Source: Mucidula mucida
Lineage: Eukaryota; Basidiomycota; Agaricomycetes; Agaricales; Physalacriaceae
DNA length: 64,000 bases
Direction: 5' to 3'
NCBI GenBank assembly: GCA_015501055.1
Contig: JADNYV010000117.1
Coordinates: 1-64,000 of the forward strand
The notes beneath the pieces are model-generated. The model ran no database searches and had not been told where the DNA came from. It worked only from the letters and a program-made list of their open reading frames with translations. A program made the translations under genes and the position numbers. Of this stretch, positions 56,370-64,000 are shown in pieces. Numbering within the stretch: position 1 is the first letter of the stretch; every line of letters starts with the position of its first letter.

Positions 56370-58550
56370 ATGGTCGCCCCTACCGTAGCGAACGATGCCG
56401 CCGCCGACTTGGTCTCTCGCCTCGCCGCGCAGGACACGACGCCATGGTATAAGAAGCCCAACCTGCGCTTTCTATACCTGGTACTTATGCCAACATGTAT
56501 CGGGGTGGAGATGACCAGCGGGTATGTGTGTCAGCTTCTCGTTCGATGATGTTAAACGAGGCGTTTCTTCAGATTTGATTCATCGATGATGAATGGTCTC
56601 CAGGCAGTAGACTCTTGGGATAAATGTCTGAATTCATTTCATTTTGCGCATTTTGGCTATATGTTGACGCAGTTCCAAGTCTTCAACTCACCTAGGTCGA
56701 CGCTCCTCGGGCTGATGTCCGCAATCTACTCCTTGGGTGCTATCGTAGTCCTTCCCTTGGTGCCTTGGGTATCAGATCACCTTGGTCGACGGATGGCCAT
56801 CGTGTTCGGAAGCGTGCTCATGGTCATCGGTGCTGCTTTACAGACCGCTTCGCAAAATTGCAAGTAGCGCCCCTTCATATCGAGTGTGACTACTAAATGA
56901 ACGTAGTCGCAATGTTTGTCTGTTCTCGTTTGGTCCTTGGTTTTGGAATCCCGTTCGCCATCGTAGGAGCGTCTTCTCTCATTGGAGGTAAGAAACTCAT
57001 CTGTCCTTCTTCAACAAAACCCTCATAACTTTAAAAAGAGCTTTCTCATCCGAAAGAACGAGCAATTTTAGGGTCTCTGTTTAATTCGTGTTGGTTCATC
57101 GGTGAGTGTGTTCCACTCTCCCAACCATTCCCCTTCTTAATCTGCTGCAGGTTCCATCGTTGCCGCCGGCATAACCCTTGGCACTTTCAAGATGGAGAGC
57201 AACTGGGGCTGGCGCATCCCGTCGCTCGTCCAAATCGTCCCTAGCTTCCTCCAAATCGGATTCATCTTCTTCCTACCGGAATCTCCTCGATGGCTCATCG
57301 CGCACGGGCGCGGCGAAGAGGCATACGAAATCCTCGCCAAGTACCACGCAGAAGGCGACATGGATTCCGAGTTTGTCAAAGCGGAATATGCGCAGATCGA
57401 AAGGACGCTAGACTTGGAAAAGGAGGTCGCGAAGACCAGCTGGCTCGAGCTCGTCGCCACGTCAGGCATGAGGAAACGCCTTCTGATCGGCTCTCTGCTC
57501 GGTTTGTTCACGCAGTGGAGCGGCAACGGTCTAACTTCGTAAGTTTGTTATCCTCATCGTCTGTCCAAGTTTATATTAACCGCGTGTGTAGATACTATCT
57601 CGCGCGTATTTTGGATAACGTCGGCGTAACTGACAATCATACGAAGAACCTGATAAATTTGGCTTTGACGTGTTGGGGTTTTGTTAATGCGACCTTCTTC
57701 GCTTTGACCGCATCGCGTTTCAATCGTAGGACCGTATATTTGGTATGTCATCCATCAAGAAGGATGTTCTTGTTAACGAGTTGATTGCCCCAGATTGGCA
57801 CTCTCGCTATTCTGCTCCTCTTTACTGGATGGACGGTTGCCAGCTCGAACTACGCCATGACATCAAGTGACGCTTCCTCGCGCGCCGTTATTGCGTGAGT
57901 GCCTCTCTTCTTCGTCTCAACATGACATCGACCGATCGGCATTCTATAGCTTCATATTCCTCTACAGCCCCGCATACAATGTCTGTTTCAATGCGCTCAC
58001 TTACCGTGCGTATGACACACTGTCGTTGGCTACTACTACTAACGTCTCGTATAGCGTATCTGGTCGAAGTCTTCCCCTACCATGTGCGCGCCAAGGGGAT
58101 TGCAGTCTTCCAGTGGTTCGGCCGTATGGCTGCGTTCTTCAATCAGTTTGTCAATCCTATCGGGCTTGCGAATGCTGGTACGTTTTTTGTCCTTCGAGAT
58201 CCTTGCACGAACTTGACAATATACAAGGCTGGAAGTACTATATCAGGTGAGATTGTTATAACGATATGATGCCTGCGGCTGACAATTTGCGCGTAGCTAC
58301 TGCGTATGGATCGCCGTCGAACTACTACTCATCTACTTTTTGTTCCCGGAAACGGCGCACAAGACGCTGGAAGAGTTGTCTTTCTGTGCGTCATTTTCCT
58401 TTTTTCGATGTTCTTCTCTTTTGACTTTGACTGTTCCGCACAGTGTATGAAACGGACATTCAAAAGGAGCAGGTAAAGCGAGTCGAGGAGGACCTGGGGG
58501 ATCAGGTGGAGAAGAGAGATGACGACGAAGCTGGGACGAAGGATGCATGA
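56370..58550 (+). CDS. MFS sugar transporter
   Basis: The gene has about eleven or more exons with short introns, the first being 56370-56521 and the second starting at 56573. The product is a 12-TM sugar porter of the hexose/lactose permease type in the plasma membrane. Family marks are GFDSSMMNGLQ in TM1, the loop motif SDHLGRRMAIVFGS, RLVLGFGIPFAIVGASSLI, ELSHPKERAILGSLFNS, PESPRWLIAHGR before the central loop, GLFTQWSGNGL in TM7, EVFPYHVRAKGIAVFQW and PETAHKTLEEL near the end. All of the usual sugar-porter motifs can be read in order. The C-terminal tail is acidic/basic (VEEDLGDQVEKRDDDE). The sugar cannot be told from sequence. Confidence 0.9.
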
Positions 58551-59347
58551 AATGATAACGTCCGAGGTACGAGTGATGTGTGTGTTTTGTGAATCACTTT
58601 CCCTCCACGAACCGTGTACGCTTTCGACGCAGTCTTCAAACCAACTATTATGTAAGTATGTCGCGACAAAGACATATCGACGTGGATTTTGGAACAGGAA
58701 GTTACATGATCGTGCCGAACATGTAGTGTACCATGCGGTAAATTACACGTGAACAGTCGACGATGGAGCCTAGAACAGCCAAATACGACACAGACCTTGT
58801 AAGGGAAGCTAGTCACCGTCACTGCTAGTGGCGGGGTCTTCAGCCGCTGCAAATGCGTACGATATTTGCCGCAGTCCCGAGGTTGCCAAAGAGCAAACCC
58901 CAGATAACCGCGCACAAAAAAAAGAATCCATCAGACATACGCCCTCCTCGCCGGCAAGACCTCCGAGCGGCTCATACGAGCGCGCCACAGCTGAATCGCC
59001 AAACGTCCTCGAGACCTTCCAAGGAAAGCCAGAAATTCTCTGTAGAGCGAGGGAGCGGGAAAAAGTCATCGACTGGACTTGAGAGATGCGGCATTTATAA
59101 AAATGCGAGACTCGGTCAGTTTCTATAGAATAGATCCTGTTCGAGTATGTATCTGAAGAAAAAGAAAAAGCTCGGGCAAGGTATTTATACTGCCGACGGA
59201 TGGGTCTGTGCGTGGGAGAACGACCTGCCATATTGGGCTGCGAGGGCGGGTGTCGCCTCGACAGAGAAGTAAGAAGTTTGATGCACAGCGGAGAGACGAG
59301 AAATGGAGCAGTGTACACATTTGCGCGAACTATCATACAAGTATTCT
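58551..59347. other. Intergenic, nothing recognised
   Basis: Several overlapping open frames on both strands have no family features and no splice support. Confidence 0.4.
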
Positions 59348-60331
59348 TTACCACGGAATCCTTGATCCATCAACGTTGATGAATTCACCTCCTTCCTTTT
59401 CGCGCGTGGCACTTTCGACAACATCCATCAACATATTCGCCGCCGTTTCCATACTACGTCCTCTAGTATCGAGCGCATGTGCTATGTATCCAGTCTTGTC
59501 CAAAACTCGGTTAAGCCTCGCTGCAGTCATACGTGAGTCCAGCCAACTCTTTCGGATAAGATGGGCAGAACACACTCATATCGGTGTCGACGGCACCAGG
59601 AGCCAAAGGGAAGCAAACTGTCATACTCCACTTTGAGCACCGAATTGAAAGGAAAATGCAACCACGCACTGAGCCAATCATTCTCGAAATGAATCCTACG
59701 GGCAATGAGGTTAAGGGCGACTTTGGATGCACAGTAGCAGTTGATGGCTGCAAGCATAGAGTCGGAGGTAGTGAGACTCGCTGCCCCGCTGGTCATAGGG
59801 ATAAACTTCGGCTCTGTACTGGCCCTTAGGAGTTTGTAAAATGCTTGGAAGAGTACGACAATCCCGATTGTGTTGATCTCGTAGTGGGCCCGAAATTCTT
59901 CTGGGGGAGTCTCATGTATGGGTGCCACGAAGTTGGCAATAGCTGTAACAATCTCAATGACTCGATATTCAGTGTAAGAAGGAAATGAAGACTGACCAGC
60001 GCAGGCTACGACCGCATCGACGTGACCGAATTGGTTTTCTATGTCTTCTGCGAGGGCTTGATTGTTCTCGACGTCGCCAGCAACATACTTCACCGCATGA
60101 ATCTTGCCGGGATATTTAGCGGAAAGATCGGCAATAGCCTGTGAAGAGATATCGCGGACGGCAGCGATGACTGCAACGTCCTTATTGACGTTCTTCGACG
60201 CGATTTCGTTGACCAAGGCGATACCTAGAAAGGAGGTATGTAAGTCAGGGTGGGGCTAGGTCGCGTGGATGTGGCGTACCGATTCCACGATTAGCACCAG
60301 TGACGAGATAGACCTGAACAGAGGAAGACAT
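59348..60331 (-). CDS. Short-chain dehydrogenase/reductase
   Basis: Exons 60331-60280, 60224-59997, 59942-59670, 59617-59576 and 59520-59348 give 255 aa with consistent phases. The Rossmann glycine motif TGANRGIG is at residues 11-18. The catalytic set is N117, S145 (MTSGAAS), Y163 and K167 (YCASK). PLAPGAVDTDM follows the active site and the protein ends in GGEFINVDGSRIPW. This is the pattern of NAD(P)-dependent carbonyl reductases such as the norsolorinic-acid-ketoreductase-like group in fungi. The usual NNAG motif reads A-C-A-A here. Substrate unknown; cytosolic. One exon is only 42 nt. Confidence 0.88.
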
Positions 60332-60963
60332 GTCTGAACGTCAATCACCACCAAAAAGTACCTTTTATATTCAAGTCGCACCCAGGATAAGATGACCAGC
60401 ATTGAATGAGTACACGGCTCGCGTATGGCAGAGAATAACGTTTATTTCCCAGCGCTGAACCAAGATTTATAATGGTCGCCGCTGCGAAGTGGGAAAATAC
60501 GGTATCTTCTGTTACGCCGGCGTCGAGGCCATGCGTGTCCAGTGACCAAGTAATTTCCCAGAGAGTGGTCGTAAGCAACGAAGCACCACCCAAAGCCGAA
60601 CAGATAGTTCAGAAATAGAGACGTACTTCCCATGAAGCTGACAAGGGAACCTACTGAATGGCAGTGTTCCTCGGATGTGATCCGACATCAACATGTCTCC
60701 CTCGTGAACGTTTTTGACATGTTTTTGTAGCCTTCTCACCACGGCCCTGTGGGCCGTGAGGCTGTATCACAACAACAACAACAACAACCAGCGACTCGAA
60801 CCTCAAAGTCGTAAGAATGAAGATGCACGGTAGTTGGTGATCCTTCCTCCATCTCCATGCGAGTGTTCTACATTCTAGTCGTACAATATTATCACCTACT
60901 TATACATGATTAGTTTTACGGTTAGGGAGATATAAAGTAGGTCAAAGGTATAACGAGAGCTGA
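60332..60963. other. Intergenic with CAA microsatellite
   Basis: A run of about seven CAA units lies near 60770-60790, next to a small GC-rich hairpin (cggccctgtgggccg, about 60742). No gene is seen. Confidence 0.5.
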
Positions 60964-63082
60964 CTAGTCAATAACAGCAGTCCTTGGGTCCGCTCCGCGC
61001 GCAGCACGTAGATTCATGACACCGCCTGGAACTGAGCTCATCGCATGCCCGTAGAAGAAGGCTGCTTTTGATAGAACGATCTGTTCCACCACGGCTCGAA
61101 CATCCGATATCATCAATACCCAAGCGTGTTCGTGATGTCTGCTGGCAAAGTGTCGACGATCCTCTATCGTCAATAAATCATCCATCAAAATAGCACCTTC
61201 TCGACGAAACAAATCTAGAATCTCCGGATCTCGCTCATCTGTGGCGAGGTAAAATCTGGAACATCATCAGGCGAGGACCAACGTGAAGTCGATGTAAACT
61301 TACATGCCCTGAGATGCCGGTGGAGGGCATTTGTGAAGGTCAATATCAGGGCGGACGTCCCCAGGTACATCGTACACCTTCAAATCGTGGGATGACAGAC
61401 GAATCAGAGCGTTTCTTCCTTCCTCGAGATGCCTTTTCACCCGCTGAATATGGCTTTCAGGCGTGGCTTCCATTGTCCAATGATATCGCACAACTGCAGA
61501 CAAACAGACTTAGTGTCAAAAATTTCATGCTGACGCACGCGCTCACAGTCTCCTCGACGAACGTGGGCAGCCATCCATAATCTTCCGTCCGTTAACTCGA
61601 ACATGTGCTCAACCATTTTGGCTGCAAGATCGTGCAGAATGTCGACGCGCCGAAAGTCGTAGAGAACATTGCTTGAAAAGATGTCTTGCGCCGAACGCGT
61701 AGTGAAATACATGCCACCCTTCAGCAACAGTCAATGTCATCAAATAGAGTGGGCAACAGAACATACTAGTTTTCTGCCATTATGTACAGCTCCTTCGAGG
61801 AGAAGAACGTTTGTGCGAATGTGCTTATAATCGGTCTCGAATCCCCTCAGAGCTGAGCGGGGAGCAGCCATCTTTCTTGGTTTGACAGCAGCCTTATTAT
61901 ACTCTAGGCCGGCGCTGTTGCTGTGCGTCAGTGAAACTCCGGAAGATTGAGTACGATTTGCGCACACCGAATCGTAAGTATAGAGGATCCGCCATCCGTT
62001 TTCAGTAACAACCCGATCTAGTTCGAGGTCTCCCCATATACCGAGTGCGGACTGAGCTCGTTGCCATCCAAGGATGCTTTTTCCAGCGGGTAGGGCAGCA
62101 TATAACGTTTGAAGAACTTGAGGATCGGCTACAGAGAAGTTTCGTTCCGCCGCATCGTCATCCAGTATGCGGTCCACACGAACGATGTCTTCTGGATCAT
62201 AAACAGAGTTCGGGATGACTTTCAATGAGGGGAAGTGTCCGGTAATGAGATTGGGACGCGTATGATACAAATCGCGCGTCCAGTGTCCATTAGATGCTTC
62301 GGATGATGGATCCTGTCCATGAAGACGGAGATAATCCGCAGTGGTGATGACAGGGTGCGCATGGCGTAGGTGGGTGATGTTGATCATGAGTTCAATTGGG
62401 ATTTTCCATCCCATCTGCTGATCGAGGGGAAGTTCTCGCCATTCATCGCTGTCGACAGCATCACTAAAACATGCGATTAGGATGGCGAAGGCACTGTGAC
62501 TGAAGGCTTACCCTCTGTTAACCATGGTCGCGTAATCAGCACAGAGTCGACTGTGATGTGATTGAGAAGTGAAACAAGAACACGCAGTATAAAAGACCTA
62601 CTTTTCATATTCGCAGCTGCGAGCGTAAACAAACGAAGGCAGAATCAATACTCGACCAAGGAGCCTAGCTTGAAGGAAAGCAGCTTCGATGATATACCGC
62701 ATCTGTGTAGCCCACGTTAAAAGGGTACTACGCGAAAGCAGATGAAAAGATAACTGACATTATTCCAACCAAGCTCAAGATTGTAGTCCCGCGCAAAGAA
62801 GCCATTGGTCGAGGCGACCATGGCTTGGATCTCGGGCACACTTAGCTTCTCTGCTGTACACGCATAGGACGTCATTTTATCTGAAGATGAATGCCCAGCA
62901 TCCATGATGGAGTGAACGCGTCGGAAGTCTGCTGAATGCCCAATCCATGATATCGAAGGCGAAAAGAACGCGAAGGTGAGTACTGTAGCGGCGCCAAGCC
63001 CAACGATCCACCAGGAACGAGACGTACATGACGTAGTACGTCGTTTTGTGTATGATGAATGAGGGAGAAGTGGGCGGGACAT
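60964..63082 (-). CDS. O-fucosyltransferase-like type II membrane protein
   Basis: The gene has several exons, starts at the ATG at 63082 and ends at 60964. A short basic cytosolic N-terminus is followed by one membrane anchor (WWIVGLGAATVLTFAFFSPS), then a lumenal part. The exon with LGWNN joins to MRYIIEAAFLQARLLGRVLI, which is the usual start of the GDP-fucose-binding domain in this family. The nucleotide-sugar motif HVRRGDC lies near 61560. The end contains FYLATDERDPEILDLF and ASSVPGG-type sequence (MSSVPGGVMNLRAARG). It is expected in the Golgi/ER as a glycosyltransferase. Acceptor and exact sugar are not known. No break is seen. Confidence 0.82.
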
Positions 63083-64000
63083 GGAGGACAGACGAGGTTC
63101 ATTGCACCGCGTTCATTGACGATAGATATAAGATTGATGAAGGGGCGCATGGGGTTACGGCCTGTTCAGGGGACACGACCCGGTACAACACATCAGTCAA
63201 CAGATCATATCCAAGCTGTATCCAAGGATTTGCCGTTCAGCGTTGGGAGGTCCTGTTCGGGCTTCAAGACCAACGTGAATCATATCACCTGTCAACGAAA
63301 TAAAGCTGCGACATTCCCCACACCGGACGCCGACGTCGCGTCTAGTAACAAGTAGCGAAGCATGGGAGGAGAAGACCTCTGAGGTAGTAACCTCTGTCGT
63401 CGCGGCATCGCCGTTAGGTACACTGCCACTGATGGAGAGAGTCGCCACTCGACCCGCAAGATGCCCGACGTGTCTGACCATGAAACCAGGATCTTGCATT
63501 GCATTGCCGCTTTATATAGACCAACCTTCCAACATCCCACAAGTCAGTGATTGACTGCCAGTCAACTTCGAGTCTCCTTAACACTACTATTTGAGATGCA
63601 GAAAGCGTGAGACGAAGATGATGCAGGCAACGAAAGATGCCCACTCACGGACGATCTGCAACAGCGGTTGATAACCATCAGTACATCGCAAGCAAAGTTA
63701 ATCGTTGTGTCGAGGATATTCTCGGGTCCGGATGGCGTAATTGAAGCTGCGTGACGTGCGTCGTCCCAAGCCAGAAGTTTCCAGAGCGTTAACTCCATGG
63801 AGGGTCGACACGGGACTGCAGGAATGGTTTGAATGTTCCGAGAGGGCACGAAGAGTGTGATCCCCGGAACCAGATGAGGACTTGCCGCCAAAGGAGAACG
63901 CCACCACTGAAGCTAGTTCAGAGCTACCTCAGCATATCGAAAACAAAGGCGTACTATGATACATATAGAGATGCACGTGTGAGCGAATGCTCAATAGAGA
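63083..64000. other. Window edge, possible partial minus-strand gene
   Basis: Open minus-strand frames at 63197-63499 (ATG start, MQDPGFMVRH, with TATATAAAG about 15 nt before) and 63562-63907 (contains MELTLWKLLAWDDARH) may be exons of a gene running in from the right. I recognise no family in them. Confidence 0.25.

Noticed and set aside
58809..59354. 181-codon minus-strand frame after the transporter
   Set aside because: It has a non-ATG start, biased composition and competing frames on both strands; no domain is visible.
1..64000. CRISPR arrays, operons, retrotransposon polyproteins
   Set aside because: No spaced repeat array, no polycistronic spacing and no reverse transcriptase or integrase motif was seen.

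Overview
This window looks like nuclear DNA of a mushroom-forming basidiomycete (Agaricomycetes, probably Agaricales). Genes are broken by many very short introns (about 48-60 nt) with GT..AG ends. Intergenic gaps are small. Several products are of types typical of such genomes: large F-box families, WRxW-type multi-pass membrane proteins, an MFS sugar transporter, a GS/FluG-like protein and an O-fucosyltransferase-like enzyme. A tRNA-Lys(CUU) carries a 21-nt intron next to its anticodon, which is a eukaryotic nuclear trait. The species cannot be named from the sequence.

Layout. 0-32 kb is dominated by one F-box family (called A here: about 560 aa, F-box after an N-terminal coiled coil). It has eight copies on both strands in every state from intact to fragment. 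Mixed in are two GS-like genes (1.1-2.7 and 21.7-23.4 kb), one member of a second F-box family B (3.2-4.4 kb), two paralogous multi-pass membrane proteins (10.2-11.3 and 14.2-15.4 kb) and the housekeeping gene smc5 (16.8-21.4 kb, minus). 32-39 kb holds a damaged aldo-keto reductase, a C2H2 zinc-finger protein, a hypothetical protein and a nucleotidyltransferase-fold protein. 39.8-54 kb is a second F-box zone: one lone gene (D), two copies of family C (plus strand), three more full family-B genes and one B fragment (all minus), with tRNA-Lys among them. 54.6-56.3 kb is unassigned. 56.4-63.1 kb returns to single-copy metabolic genes: an MFS sugar transporter, a short-chain dehydrogenase and an O-fucosyltransferase-like protein.

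How it fits together. About sixteen F-box loci lie in one 54-kb stretch, arranged as duplicated multi-gene blocks: a divergent F-box A/membrane-protein pair in tandem, a two-gene A block repeated in inverted orientation, and a convergent C/B pair repeated. The copies show start-codon loss, stop-codon loss, frameshifts and 5' fragments, a picture of rapid birth and death. F-box proteins recruit substrates to SCF (Skp1-cullin-F-box) ubiquitin ligases. Here the F-box is kept while the long C-terminal repeat-like region varies, which fits diversification of substrate choice, but that is inference. Exon models were made by eye and checked by paralog comparison and reading phase.
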